A stretch of 64,000 nucleotides of DNA from Liquorilactobacillus capillatus DSM 19910 (lineage in GTDB: Bacteria; Bacillota; Bacilli; Lactobacillales; Lactobacillaceae), in the NCBI RefSeq assembly GCF_001434915.1, contig NZ_AZEF01000016.1, forward strand, positions 1 to 64,000, read 5' to 3'. Shown piece after piece: positions 26,005 to 35,540 of the stretch. The notes below the pieces were generated by a model. The model ran no database searches. It was not told the origin of the DNA and was given only the letters and a program-made list of their open reading frames with translations. The translations under genes and the position numbers were made by a program. Positions within the stretch are counted from its first letter, which is position 1, and each line of letters begins with the position of its first letter.

Positions 26005-27072
26005 TTAAATCTTATTTTTGCTTTCTTCTTCCAAGCGGTAGACTAAAGCAATAATTTCTGCGACAGATTCATACATTTCAACTGGTACAAACTGCCCCGG
26101 TTCCACTTTTTTATATAGAGCATGCGCTAAAGGACGATTCTCAATCATTGGGATATGTTCTTTGCGCGCTTCAGCTTTCATTCGTTGCGCTAACTGATCA
26201 GCACCTTTTGCCAACAGCATCGGTACCTCGTCTTTTTCAGGATCATACCTGATCGCCAAGGCAAAGTGAGTTGGGTTAGTAATCAAGACAGTTGCTTTCT
26301 TTACATTAGCCACTGCATTGCGAACCATTTCCTGATACTTCGCCTTACGTTGCGATTTAACTTGCGGGTCCCCTTCCATTTGCTTAAACTCTTCTTTGAT
26401 CTCCTGCTTAGACATCCGCAGATTCTTAAGATGGGTATAGCGCTGATATGCGTAATCAGCTAACGAGAGTACTAATAATAAAATTGCAATCTTCAAGGAA
26501 AGATCCTTGGCAAAGTCCAAGACAAAAAACAAAATTTTATTTATCCCCACCGAGCTAAGATTAATTAAGATGGGAATCGTCTGAATAAACTTCTGATAAC
26601 AGAAATAAGCGATCACACCGAACTTTACCAGTGTTTTAGCCATATTAAAGATTGAACGTAAGCCAAACATTTGTTTCAAGCCATTCCAAGGATTAATTTT
26701 CTTAAAATCCGGTTTTAACGGTTTAGCTGTGAATAAAAGCCCCACCTGCATCAAGTTGGCTAAATACCCAATCGCCATGCTGAGCGCCATAAAAGGCGCG
26801 CATAATAAGAAAATCATCAATACAGCCTGAATCCCCACCTTTGAGAGGTCGCGGTATTCAACCCGAAACCGGCCAATTTGTTGAATCATTTGTATCAGAT
26901 ACGGCATAAAGTGATTGAGAACAAACTCCCATGATGGCACCATAATAACCGCAAAAGCCAGCAAGGCCAGTGCTGCATTCAATTCCTGGCTCTTTGGTAC
27001 TTCGCCTCGTTTGCGTGCGTCTTTCAAACGCTTGGCAGTCGGGCGTTCTGTTTTACCATCCTTATCTCCCAT
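26005..27072 (-). CDS. flhB: flagellar export gate/specificity switch FlhB
   Basis: A 355-aa protein with four membrane helices and a cytosolic C-domain that self-cleaves at N266-P267-T268-H269 to switch export from hook to filament substrates. The cleavage motif is intact. The opening KDGKTERPTAKRLKDARKRGEVPKS is typical. It starts 9 nt after fliR. Confidence 0.96.
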   Translation of the reverse strand: MGDKDGKTERPTAKRLKDARKRGEVPKSQELNAALALLAFAVIMVPSWEFVLNHFMPYLIQMIQQIGRFRVEYRDLSKVGIQAVLMIFLLCAPFMALSMAIGYLANLMQVGLLFTAKPLKPDFKKINPWNGLKQMFGLRSIFNMAKTLVKFGVIAYFCYQKFIQTIPILINLSSVGINKILFFVLDFAKDLSLKIAILLLVLSLADYAYQRYTHLKNLRMSKQEIKEEFKQMEGDPQVKSQRKAKYQEMVRNAVANVKKATVLITNPTHFALAIRYDPEKDEVPMLLAKGADQLAQRMKAEARKEHIPMIENRPLAHALYKKVEPGQFVPVEMYESVAEIIALVYRLEEESKNKI

Positions 27073-27081
27073 ATCAACTTC

Positions 27082-27840
27082 TTACCTCGCTCGTTGAATC
27101 GATCTGACAAATTCCATCATATCAGCAATAGACTCAGCTAAATGTGTCCCTAAAAAGCTAGTCAAGTTCGGCAGCAGTAACAAGAAAATAATTAATGAAA
27201 CAGCCGTCTTAACTGACAAACTCAGCATTAAAACATTGATCTGCGGGATCGACCGCGAGATAATTCCCAACACCAAGTCAATAACTAGCACTGAGACGAC
27301 TAACGGCGCCGCCAAGCTCAAGGACATTGCAGCCATTCCAGCAAATAACTTCACGACTCCATCAACTGTAAAACCCCTAAGGACGATTGCCCCCAACGGT
27401 ACTAGTCGAAATGATTCTAAGATGCCGTAAATCATCTGTTGGTGCAGATTCAACATAAAGAACACACATAATGCCAGCCAATAATATAACTTACCAAATT
27501 GTGAAGTCAGCATTTGCATCGTCGTATCATAGGCCTGTGCCATTGAGAACCCTACTTGAAAATCAATCATTTGTCCTGCCATCATTACAGCATTAAAAAC
27601 TAGCTGGCTTAGATAGCCCATGGCTAGACCAAACAGAATCTCCTTAACTGCTGCTAACGAGAAAAGGATCATCGAGAGTTCTTTATACCCATGTACTGCT
27701 GGGAACGCCGACATAACTAGGCTAAAACCAACAACCATCTTGGCCATGTTAGGAAACCCGCGTTGCGAAAAAACCGGTCCAATGACAAGGAACGACATAA
27801 TCCGGCAAAGAATCAACGCTCCCATCTGAACTTGGACCAT
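27082..27840 (-). CDS. fliR: flagellar export gate protein FliR
   Basis: A 252-aa, six-helix core subunit of the export gate made with FliP and FliQ. Conserved phrases include VFSQRGFPNMAK near residue 25 and DFQVGFSMAQ near 95. It lies 22 nt after fliQ. Confidence 0.95.
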   Translation of the reverse strand: MVQVQMGALILCRIMSFLVIGPVFSQRGFPNMAKMVVGFSLVMSAFPAVHGYKELSMILFSLAAVKEILFGLAMGYLSQLVFNAVMMAGQMIDFQVGFSMAQAYDTTMQMLTSQFGKLYYWLALCVFFMLNLHQQMIYGILESFRLVPLGAIVLRGFTVDGVVKLFAGMAAMSLSLAAPLVVSVLVIDLVLGIISRSIPQINVLMLSLSVKTAVSLIIFLLLLPNLTSFLGTHLAESIADMMEFVRSIQRAR

Positions 27841-27862
27841 TTTTTCACCCCACCTTATCCTC

Positions 27863-28126
27863 TTATAATGAAGAAATCATTTTAAAAATCGACTTAGTAA
27901 ATTCTAAAAGGATATTCAGCATGAAGTTTCCCGCCAGAATCAATGTGATGAAGATTGCAATCAGCTTAGGAACAAAACTCAATGTTTGCTCCTGAATCTG
28001 CGTTGTCGCTTGAAAAATGCTAATTACAAATCCTACGATCATCCCCACCAGAACAGCTGGCCCTGAAATCAGAATGATTCGAATAAAAGCATCACGCACT
28101 ACGTTTAAAACCATTTCAACTGTCAT
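27863..28126 (-). CDS. fliQ: flagellar export gate protein FliQ
   Basis: An 87-aa, two-helix gate subunit with the family core PAVLVGMIVGFVISIFQATTQ (residues about 23-43) and TLSFVPK. Size and position between fliP and fliR fit exactly. Confidence 0.95.
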   Translation of the reverse strand: MTVEMVLNVVRDAFIRIILISGPAVLVGMIVGFVISIFQATTQIQEQTLSFVPKLIAIFITLILAGNFMLNILLEFTKSIFKMISSL

Positions 28127-28143
28127 AAATCACGCTCAACTTC

Positions 28144-28911
28144 CTAGTAAAAACTTCTGATAAGTGACTCGACCAACAGATACCAGCCATCTACCATTAC
28201 AAACAGTAGAATTTTAAATGGTAATGAAATCATTACCGGCGATAGCATAACCATCCCCATTGACATCAAGATACTCGAGACGACCATATCGATTATTAGA
28301 AATGGAATGAACAATAAGAATCCAATACTGAAGGCCGTGCGTAGCTCACTGATGATGAACGCCGGTGTCACGACCGTCATCGGGATCTTCTTATATGTTT
28401 TATAGTGATGCTTATCCTTAGACGCATCCAAAAATAACTGGATATCTTTACTCCTAGTCTGCTTATACATAAAGAGTTTAATACGATTTTCTGAGCGATC
28501 AAAAACTTGCTTTTGCGTAATTTCCTGTTTATTATACGGGACGATCGCTTCTTGATAGATATCCGTATAAACAGGTTTCATCGTAAAGAAGGTCAGAAAC
28601 AGTGCCAATCCGATCAAAACCTGGTTCGGCGGATTCTGCTGCGTTCCTAAAGCACTGCGGGCAAATGACAAGACCATGATGATCCGGGTAAAGGAAGTCG
28701 TCATAACTAACAAAATAGGTGCAACTGATAAGAGTGTCAGCAGCAGGAACGTATTAATAATCTGATTAGACCCATTTCCACTTGATAACAAGTTATTAAC
28801 TGTCGAAGTAACATCATTCGTACTGATCGCCAGCGCAGTAATAGGGAATAGGCTGAAACTGCCGCAAGCAGCTACCACTGTCGTCATCAGTATTGCTGTT
28901 TTCTTTCTCAT
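28144..28911 (-). CDS. fliP: flagellar export gate protein FliP
   Basis: A 255-aa gate protein with a cleavable signal peptide (about residues 1-28) and four helices. Signature parts: VMTTSFTRIIMVLSFARSALG, PPNQVLIGLALFLTFF and a C-terminal SLPFKILLFVMVDGW. The start overlaps the fliO end by 4 nt. Confidence 0.96.
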   Translation of the reverse strand: MRKKTAILMTTVVAACGSFSLFPITALAISTNDVTSTVNNLLSSGNGSNQIINTFLLLTLLSVAPILLVMTTSFTRIIMVLSFARSALGTQQNPPNQVLIGLALFLTFFTMKPVYTDIYQEAIVPYNKQEITQKQVFDRSENRIKLFMYKQTRSKDIQLFLDASKDKHHYKTYKKIPMTVVTPAFIISELRTAFSIGFLLFIPFLIIDMVVSSILMSMGMVMLSPVMISLPFKILLFVMVDGWYLLVESLIRSFY

Positions 28912-29273
28912 TTGCGACTTCCTTTTTTATTTGCCAACTTCTTAGTAACTTTTTTCAAGATCTCTGTAAACTCCGGCTGTTCTTTTGACTGTTTCTTTTG
29001 ATTGAGCGAAGCCACAAACTTTGCTGCTTCATCAGCCGTTAGCTCTTTTAAAATTTGATTTTGTTGTTCAGCAAAACTCATTACGTAATACTTATCAACA
29101 ATCTGAACTACTCCGATCGAAGAGGTCTTGCTGACAGCGATCTTACGTAAAATTTGAAAAGTGTTATTTGTCTGATTAGTATATTTATTTAAGTATTTAA
29201 GTGAAATATTGATTAGATAGATAATAATCAGTAAAAAGACACTTACTTTAATTAGTGAGAAAAAAACCTCCAT
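28908..29273 (-). CDS. fliO: FliO/FliZ-like flagellar export accessory protein
   Basis: A 121-aa protein with one N-terminal transmembrane helix (about 8-25) and a small basic cytosolic domain (KIAVSKTSSIGVVQIVDKYYVM). FliO assists assembly of the FliP ring. Sequence conservation in this family is low; the call rests on topology, size and position between fliL and fliP. Confidence 0.82.
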   Translation of the reverse strand: MEVFFSLIKVSVFLLIIIYLINISLKYLNKYTNQTNNTFQILRKIAVSKTSSIGVVQIVDKYYVMSFAEQQNQILKELTADEAAKFVASLNQKKQSKEQPEFTEILKKVTKKLANKKGSRK

Positions 29274-29291
29274 CAGCTGACCTCCTAGTCT

Positions 29292-29792
29292 CTATTGAAC
29301 AACTAAGTCTGTTACAAATACTTCTTGAACGATTTGTTGTCCATAAGCACGGTTGATACTATCCTTCAATTCATTTTTCAAATTAGGAATACTGTCAGCC
29401 GAATTCAGAATATCTCCTGCTTTTTTCTGTCGCAACACATTGATTACACTGTCACGGACCACCGCAGTATTCTTCTTGATACTCTTGCTGTTATCATCAT
29501 TTGCAACCAGCAATGAGAGAGAGACTCGTGCATATTTGTCTGTTCCCGAACCGTCATTGGCCAGATTGACCAAAAATTTCTTAACCGGCACAATAACCTG
29601 CTTACCAGATATTTTAGCTGTATTGGTGCTCTCCTTAGCTGCTTCAGTCTTCTGATTCGAGAGGATCTTAGAAGTTAGAATAGTTCCCCCAACACCACCG
29701 CCAACAGCAATGATCAGAATCAACGGTATGATAATGAGCCACTTGATCCCGCCTTTTTTACGTCCTTCTGTTTCTTCATTTTCCTTTGCCAT
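29292..29792 (-). CDS. fliL: flagellar basal body-associated protein FliL
   Basis: A 166-aa single-pass protein: a charged N-terminus, one helix (about 18-40), and an extracytoplasmic stomatin-like domain (70-166) with FLVNLAND and the terminal VFVTDLVVQ. It surrounds and stabilises the stator. It lies 20 nt after flbD. Confidence 0.9.
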   Translation of the reverse strand: MAKENEETEGRKKGGIKWLIIIPLILIIAVGGGVGGTILTSKILSNQKTEAAKESTNTAKISGKQVIVPVKKFLVNLANDGSGTDKYARVSLSLLVANDDNSKSIKKNTAVVRDSVINVLRQKKAGDILNSADSIPNLKNELKDSINRAYGQQIVQEVFVTDLVVQ

Positions 29793-29812
29793 ATCTCACC
29801 CAACTCTATCTC

Positions 29813-30025
29813 TTAATTTCTTGTATCCTTTGGCAGCTGTTGAAAAATCTTTTGCCGATACTCAATGATCAAGTCTACGATCTCAGCAGCTGACTGTTTA
29901 ACGATCAACGTCTTGCCATCAGTCAGAATTATTACTGTATCCGGAGTTTCTTCAACGCGGTAGATTAAATCTGGATTCAGATAAAACTGGCTGCCATTCA
30001 TTGATACTAAAGCAATCATATACAT
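29813..30025 (-). CDS. flbD: FlbD/SwrD-family flagellar protein
   Basis: A 70-aa protein of the FlbD family (MIALVSMNGSQFYLNPDLIYRVEETPDTVI), equivalent to B. subtilis SwrD (YlzI), which raises motor power for swarming. The position after flgE and before fliL is the same as in Bacillus. SD AAAGGGAG upstream of ATG 30025. Confidence 0.9.
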   Translation of the reverse strand: MYMIALVSMNGSQFYLNPDLIYRVEETPDTVIILTDGKTLIVKQSAAEIVDLIIEYRQKIFQQLPKDTRN

Positions 30026-30092
30026 CCACTCCCTTTATAGAAGCTGACTTTGGTTACTAACACTTGCCTAAAATACTACTTAGAATTACTTA

Positions 30093-30956
30093 CTATCTCT
30101 TTAAATTGATCAATTCCTGTAACATTTCATCTGATGTCGTAATACTACGTGCATTTGCCTGGTAGGCTCTATTAGCGATGATCATTTCAGTAAATTCATT
30201 TGAAAGATCGACATTAGACATCTCAAGTTTGCCTGATTGGATATTACCACTACCATTTGCACCAGCCTGACCAAGTGTTGCTTGCCCGGAGTTGGCAGTG
30301 GCAGCATAGTTATTACCACCCATTTTTTGCAAACCACCTGGGTTAAAGAAAGTTGCTAATTCAATTTTGCCAAGTACATAAGTCTGACTGCCATATTTGG
30401 CACTAACTGTCCCATTTTCATCAACGGCTAATGAGTTATTGCTGTAGTTTTGTCCGCCGGCATTAGGTGGCACTGTGATCGAGCTCGCTGCTCCACTGAA
30501 ACCTGGATTCCCCCCTTCAACTTGAGGTCCCCCTGTCGTTGCATAACCCATAACTTTAAGTCCGTTAGAGTTGACTAATGCACCATCAGCATCCAACTTA
30601 AATGAACCATCCCGTGTGTAGTAATTCGCACCATCATTGTTACGAACTACAAAGTAACCTTCACCACCAATATACAAGTCAGTTGGATTCCCAGTTGATT
30701 GCGGTGCCCCAGCCCCTGTTGATGTATCGATCGAACCAGTTTGAACACCGAGGCCGATTTGTTTACCATTGATCCCACCATTATTAGTACTTGGTGCAGT
30801 TGCATTTGACATCGTTTGGCTAACCATGTCTTGAAAAGAGACCCGACTAGACTTGTAGCCTGTTGTATTAACATTCGCAATGTTATTTGAGACAACATCC
30901 ATCTTAGTCTGTAAATTTTTCATTCCACTAACGCCTGAGTAAAGTGATCTTAACAT
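30093..30956 (-). CDS. flgE: flagellar hook protein FlgE
   Basis: A 287-aa short hook protein, similar in size to the Bacillus one: an N-terminal rod/hook motif (MKNLQTKMDVVSNNIANVNT), GGEGYFVVRNND, YTRDGSFKLDADG and a C-terminal FTEMIIANRAYQANARSITT. ATG 30956 has AGGAGGA 6 nt upstream; a longer reading starting at 31010 would run through it. Confidence 0.92.
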   Translation of the reverse strand: MLRSLYSGVSGMKNLQTKMDVVSNNIANVNTTGYKSSRVSFQDMVSQTMSNATAPSTNNGGINGKQIGLGVQTGSIDTSTGAGAPQSTGNPTDLYIGGEGYFVVRNNDGANYYTRDGSFKLDADGALVNSNGLKVMGYATTGGPQVEGGNPGFSGAASSITVPPNAGGQNYSNNSLAVDENGTVSAKYGSQTYVLGKIELATFFNPGGLQKMGGNNYAATANSGQATLGQAGANGSGNIQSGKLEMSNVDLSNEFTEMIIANRAYQANARSITTSDEMLQELINLKR

Positions 30957-31037
30957 TATTATTCCTCCTATATATGTGCTGCATTTTCTTCTAGCATTCC
31001 GAAAACGCAATAGCTTCTTTTCAGTCCAGCTATTTAA

Positions 31038-31418
31038 TTACTTGATAAACTTGATACTATCAATATTTGTTACCGTATTGATCTCCTGCTTATTCAAAGC
31101 CGTAATAATTGTGCGATTATGGATATTAGCAATTAAACCCATATCCTTGTACATCAGTAGTGATTCCCGACTACCCTTGTTCTCCAGCTCAGTTAAAGCA
31201 GCACCAATCTGTTGATAATCATCATTTTGCAGATGCAACTTACGTGTATCCAATCGTTTACGTGCATGGTTCGAAAGCTTAACACTTTGCTTCTTCTCAT
31301 CTAATACTTTAGTAAATAATTCTGCTGTTTGGCGCTTTTTAGCTGAAACGCCATGATACCGTGCCGTACCTGCCGTTCTGTCAACCTGTGAAATCGTCAT
31401 TGGCATTGCTTGAATCAC
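31038..31418 (-). CDS. flagellar operon protein of the TIGR02530 type
   Basis: A 126-aa protein with the family-type core SNHARKRLDTRKLHLQNDDY, found between flgD and flgE in Gram-positive flagellar operons and thought to act in hook building. Function is not established. GTG 31418 overlaps the flgD stop by 4 nt; ATG at 31406 (residue 5) is an equally likely start. Confidence 0.82.
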   Translation of the reverse strand: MIQAMPMTISQVDRTAGTARYHGVSAKKRQTAELFTKVLDEKKQSVKLSNHARKRLDTRKLHLQNDDYQQIGAALTELENKGSRESLLMYKDMGLIANIHNRTIITALNKQEINTVTNIDSIKFIK

Positions 31419-31840
31419 CCGACCTCATTCAATGTGCTCATGCTATATTCCTTGTTATTGACAACAAGCGTGGCATATCCATTGTTGAAACGTACTTTAT
31501 CGACTTTACCGGAAATATTTCCGCTCCCATCATTGAGAGTGACATTCTTTCCCAAAAGATTGAAAGCTTCTTGTTGCTGCATGATCATTACTGAACTCGT
31601 CAGGTTCTTACCCATCGCATTCAACTGATCAAGTGTTGTGAATTGTGCAAGCTGTGAAACATAATCTGTTCCGCCACCACTACCGCTGCTCGAATCACTC
31701 CCGCTCATTGAAGGATTACTCATTGAAGCTGCCATAATTTTTAGAAAAGACTCCATGGAAACGCCCGAGGAATTCTTAGTCGTATTATAAGCTGTCGCAT
31801 CAGCAGCTGATGGAATAACATCTGAAATTGCATTATTCAT
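31415..31840 (-). CDS. flgD: flagellar hook capping protein FlgD
   Basis: A 141-aa scaffold protein that caps the growing hook. Conserved N-terminal part: SFLKIMAASMSNPSMSGS ... TDYVSQLAQFTTLDQL (residues about 30-72). Short, as in Bacillus. The Ser/Gly-rich stretch near 45-55 is variable in the family. Confidence 0.92.
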   Translation of the reverse strand: MNNAISDVIPSAADATAYNTTKNSSGVSMESFLKIMAASMSNPSMSGSDSSSGSGGGTDYVSQLAQFTTLDQLNAMGKNLTSSVMIMQQQEAFNLLGKNVTLNDGSGNISGKVDKVRFNNGYATLVVNNKEYSMSTLNEVG

Positions 31841-31857
31841 TAGTTTTGCCTCCCTTA

Positions 31858-33708
31858 TTATGCAAGAATGCTTATCGTACTTTTGCTTTTTTCTTCTTTA
31901 GGTGCTTCTTTCACTTTTTGAGCAGCCATTTTTTCTTGATAAAGACTGCCTTTAGCTCGATGCTTAAGCAGTTGCTGCCCAAACTGGCGCTGCGAAGATT
32001 GCTGGTTCATCAGGTCCATCTGTAATGAATCAAAACCATTTGCTGCCGGTGCAGCTGGTTTTGAGGTAACGTCATTTCCACTGACGTCTTGATTCTTCAA
32101 AACCTGTTCTAATTTAGTTGAGATCGATTCAAGTAACTGCTTAGTATGTTCGCTTTGCACTTTAAACTCTAAACGAACTTGTTGATCAGTAACACTCAAT
32201 GATACTCTGACCTTACCTAAGTTTTCAGGCAGTAATTGTAACGTCATCGACTTGCTTGTCCCAGCTGCTGTCGTTTTTAACCCTTGCACAATCGGTCGCG
32301 TTATTTCAGATGCCTGCGCGGCCGTCAAAAGATTCTTACTCCCAATAGTTGCTGCCGTCGGAGTAGTTGCTGGTGCTGGAGTAGTCAGCGTCGCTGATCG
32401 TAAATCAACTGTAAGTGGATTTTGGGTCTCAGCCCGTGTAAGTTTTGCAACTACGACTTGTTTAATAATTTCCGGCGACGTAACGGTTGCCTGCGCGGCT
32501 GTACTCTGAATAACTGTTTTTTGAGTAATATCCGTATCAGCTTGTATTTCAACTGGCGCAGAAATTTTTTCAGAAACTTTTTCTGCTTTATTTTGTGGTA
32601 TAGAAGGTGCAGATTGTGTACTATCTGAAACTATCGTTGGTGCTACTGGTGAACCATTATTTTCGCTTAATTTAATAATTCCCGCTTTAGAATTTTTTTC
32701 AGTTGAAACTTTTTCACCTTGGTTGTTACTGCCTTCAACAGTTTGTGGTACGGTTGTTTGTTTTGTCACCGGCGTATTAGCTGCTTTAGAGTCTGGATTT
32801 TCCCCAACCTTATTGGCAGCATTATCAGGCTGTGACACTGCTTTAGCGGCTGCTCCAGCTTGGGTACTACCAGCTGTATTAGCTGGACTAGCAGTTTTAT
32901 CACTTACTGGCGTGCTGTCAGTTTGAACTTTAGCACCTGCTACTGCCAATGTTTGATTTTCCTTATCAGCCGCAGCAGTTTGACCTTTAATTGTCGGCTC
33001 AGTAGGTGAGATAGTCTCTTTAACTGTAGCAGCTGCTGGCAAATCCTGAACGGCTGTCTCTTCTTTGCTAACTGCCTTATCAGTAACTAACTTCTGCTTA
33101 TCGTTTTCAGACTCAGACTGTTGTGCCTTGTTGACATCTGCTTGCTGGCCGGTTGGCTTAACACTAGCTGACGCAGTAGTTGTTTGTGGTTGCTCACCAC
33201 TCACAGTTGGAGTCTTCCCAACTTCATTTGATTGTTCTTTTTTATCACCAGATATTATGGCGGTCGGTTCATTAACAGCATTTACAACTGCTTGTTGTTG
33301 CTTATGTTGGTCGGTCTGCCCCGTAGTCTTAGCAACTTCTTCTGTTCCATCAGCAACTTGGACTTGTCCTTTTTTAAGATCCGCAGTTGGGGCTACTTGG
33401 ATATCAGCAGTAGTATTAAAAGCAGCTCCGGCAATTAAGTCAGCTGGTGTATCTTTCAGCTTCTCTTTATCTTTCTCATCTACTGGGCTTGTTTGCTGTT
33501 CTTGAGAATCAGCTGTCTTCGTTATTTGCTTCTTAGAAGTTGTCTTACCGTTAACTGCTTGCTGTTGATCTTTCGGATCATCCTTCGCCGCATTAAATTG
33601 TTGCAGCAGTTGCTTAAAGTTTTCAGGTTGATTCCTAGTCGTGTCGGTCTTGAGTCCCGCTTGTTTAGCCGGCATCGCCATAACATCCTTTGCACTAATT
33701 TTTTGCAT
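31858..33708 (-). CDS. fliK: hook-length control protein FliK
   Basis: A 616-aa secreted ruler. Residues 1-440 are low-complexity, rich in Gln, Thr, Lys, Ala and Val, which fits a flexible ruler; the C-terminal domain (about 470-560, LQLLPENLGKVRVSLSVTD and QVRLEFKVQSEHTKQLLES) contacts FlhB. It is longer than most Gram-positive FliK proteins, which may indicate a long hook; inference. Confidence 0.92.
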   Translation of the reverse strand: MQKISAKDVMAMPAKQAGLKTDTTRNQPENFKQLLQQFNAAKDDPKDQQQAVNGKTTSKKQITKTADSQEQQTSPVDEKDKEKLKDTPADLIAGAAFNTTADIQVAPTADLKKGQVQVADGTEEVAKTTGQTDQHKQQQAVVNAVNEPTAIISGDKKEQSNEVGKTPTVSGEQPQTTTASASVKPTGQQADVNKAQQSESENDKQKLVTDKAVSKEETAVQDLPAAATVKETISPTEPTIKGQTAAADKENQTLAVAGAKVQTDSTPVSDKTASPANTAGSTQAGAAAKAVSQPDNAANKVGENPDSKAANTPVTKQTTVPQTVEGSNNQGEKVSTEKNSKAGIIKLSENNGSPVAPTIVSDSTQSAPSIPQNKAEKVSEKISAPVEIQADTDITQKTVIQSTAAQATVTSPEIIKQVVVAKLTRAETQNPLTVDLRSATLTTPAPATTPTAATIGSKNLLTAAQASEITRPIVQGLKTTAAGTSKSMTLQLLPENLGKVRVSLSVTDQQVRLEFKVQSEHTKQLLESISTKLEQVLKNQDVSGNDVTSKPAAPAANGFDSLQMDLMNQQSSQRQFGQQLLKHRAKGSLYQEKMAAQKVKEAPKEEKSKSTISILA

Positions 33709-33746
33709 TTATTCACCTCCTTTCAAATTAAAAATAAACTTCAAAC

Positions 33747-34148
33747 TTAAAAAGCAATTTTAGGGCGGTTCCCCATCTCATCGAGCTGCTTTTGTTCTTC
33801 ATGCTTAACCTCTTGGAGATACACTACCCGTTGTTTCTCCTCCAGTTTTTCAAGTACTTTTCGTTCTTGCTGTGCCTGGATGACCTCTTGCAAAGCAGCC
33901 TCTGCCTTAGCCTGGAGATCAAGCGACTCTGTCTTGATCTCTCCCATACGCCGATCTAATTCAATAAGATAACGCTGTTGAACCTGCATTCTTCCAACCG
34001 ATAATTCACTAACATCCATTAGGTTGAATTTTTCAGCTCCTAACTGCACCATCTGTTCTTCCCTATCTGCCAGTGCATGTTGTAGAACCGTATATCGTTG
34101 TTTGACCTGTTGTTCATTTTGTTTACGAAATTCAAGAATATTCTCCAA
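33747..34148 (-). CDS. fliJ: flagellar export protein FliJ
   Basis: A 133-aa, almost entirely coiled-coil protein (Gln/Glu/Lys-rich heptads). Size and position after fliI match FliJ, which inserts into the FliI hexamer and couples ATPase to the gate. It starts 39 nt after fliI. Confidence 0.85.
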   Translation of the reverse strand: MENILEFRKQNEQQVKQRYTVLQHALADREEQMVQLGAEKFNLMDVSELSVGRMQVQQRYLIELDRRMGEIKTESLDLQAKAEAALQEVIQAQQERKVLEKLEEKQRVVYLQEVKHEEQKQLDEMGNRPKIAF

Positions 34149-34187
34149 CGAAAATTTAAAACGTTTGATAAGTTATCCCCCCAATAG

Positions 34188-35540
34188 TTACTGCCGACTC
34201 TCTAACGATGCTGTTTCATCAAATAAACTATTTAATTGACTTAATGTCTGCTGATACTCTGCATGTTCATCAACCTTTTGACAGAGAAAATCATCAATCG
34301 GATGATGTAAAGAGATGGCATAATCAATAACTGCATTAGAGCCAGCTTTATACGCGCCAATATCAATCAAATCTTTTGAATCTGCATAGACAGACATGTT
34401 CTCGCGCAGTTCACTCGCATGTTGGTAATGTTGTTCATCGACCAATGCTTTCATCAGCCGGCTTAAACTATTTTGCACATCGATCGCTGGATAATGATTG
34501 TGTGCCGCTATTTTACGCGAAAGAATGATATGACCATCAAGAATCCCACGAACAGCATCTGCAATTGGTTCATTCATATCATCACCTTCAACTAAGACCG
34601 TATAAAAGGCTGTGATTGAGCCTTTACTAGACGTTCCACTACGTTCAAGCAGTTTAGGTAAAGCAGCAAAAACGGATGGGGTGTAGCCTTTCGTTGTTGG
34701 TGGCTCACCTGTTGATAAGCCTATTTCACGCTGTGCCATCGCAAAACGCGTTACTGAGTCCATCATCAAGACAACTTTTTTGCCTTGGTCACGGTAATAC
34801 TCAGCAATCGCTGTCGCAACGTGAGCACCCTTTAGCCGAACCAGTGGAGGCATATCAGAAGTTGCACACACAACGACCGACTTGCGATACCCCTCTGGCC
34901 CCAAGTCATTTTCGATAAATTCCCGTACTTCACGACCACGTTCACCAATTAGACCGATCACAATGACATCTGCCTCACAGTACTTGGCAATCATCCCCAA
35001 CAGCGTACTTTTTCCAACACCGCTTCCTGCAAAGACACCTATTCGTTGGCCTTCGCCAACTGTCAGTAGCCCATCGATCGCTCGAACTCCAGTACTCAAA
35101 ACCGTCTCGATCTTTTTACGTTCGAATGGATCTGGCGAATCTTGGATAACTGGATAGTCCGTCATTTGGCTTCGATCAAGATTCTTATCAAGCGGACGCC
35201 CTAAGCCGTCAAGCGTGTGCCCTAACAAATCATCGTTGACTTTAACTGTCAGGACTTTTCCCGTCGCTTTAACTAGGCAACCGGGCCCGATCCCTTCAAG
35301 TTCATCTAGTGGCATTAACAGAACCGTCTCTTTGATAAAACCGACGACTTCGGTTAGAGCAATCTTCTTGCCGCCGCTAAGCAGCACCTGACAAACCTCA
35401 CCCATAAAGACGTCCAGACCTTCGACCTTAATAATCAAACCAACGATTTCACTGACTTTACCGTAAGAAGTATAAAAGTCATGTTCTTTAGCTTGTTCAA
35501 GATAATCATTCAGATTTAACTTAAATTTCATAATAATCAC
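34188..35540 (-). CDS. fliI: flagellar export ATPase FliI
   Basis: A 450-aa F1-beta-like ATPase: Walker A GSGVGKST (172-179), Walker B LMMDSVTRFAMAQREI and the type III motif GEPPTTKGYTPSVFA. It powers substrate unfolding and delivery. The annotated start is a GTG overlapping the fliH stop; ATG at 35531 (residue 4) is an alternative, and neither has a strong SD, so coupling to fliH is likely. Confidence 0.95.
   Translation of the reverse strand: MIIMKFKLNLNDYLEQAKEHDFYTSYGKVSEIVGLIIKVEGLDVFMGEVCQVLLSGGKKIALTEVVGFIKETVLLMPLDELEGIGPGCLVKATGKVLTVKVNDDLLGHTLDGLGRPLDKNLDRSQMTDYPVIQDSPDPFERKKIETVLSTGVRAIDGLLTVGEGQRIGVFAGSGVGKSTLLGMIAKYCEADVIVIGLIGERGREVREFIENDLGPEGYRKSVVVCATSDMPPLVRLKGAHVATAIAEYYRDQGKKVVLMMDSVTRFAMAQREIGLSTGEPPTTKGYTPSVFAALPKLLERSGTSSKGSITAFYTVLVEGDDMNEPIADAVRGILDGHIILSRKIAAHNHYPAIDVQNSLSRLMKALVDEQHYQHASELRENMSVYADSKDLIDIGAYKAGSNAVIDYAISLHHPIDDFLCQKVDEHAEYQQTLSQLNSLFDETASLESRQ

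Noticed and set aside
32252-33750. Long open frames on the strand opposite fliK, up to 146 codons
   Set aside because: They mirror the low-complexity Thr/Gln/Ala/Val-rich part of FliK, have no SD and make Cys/Leu/Phe-rich nonsense proteins.
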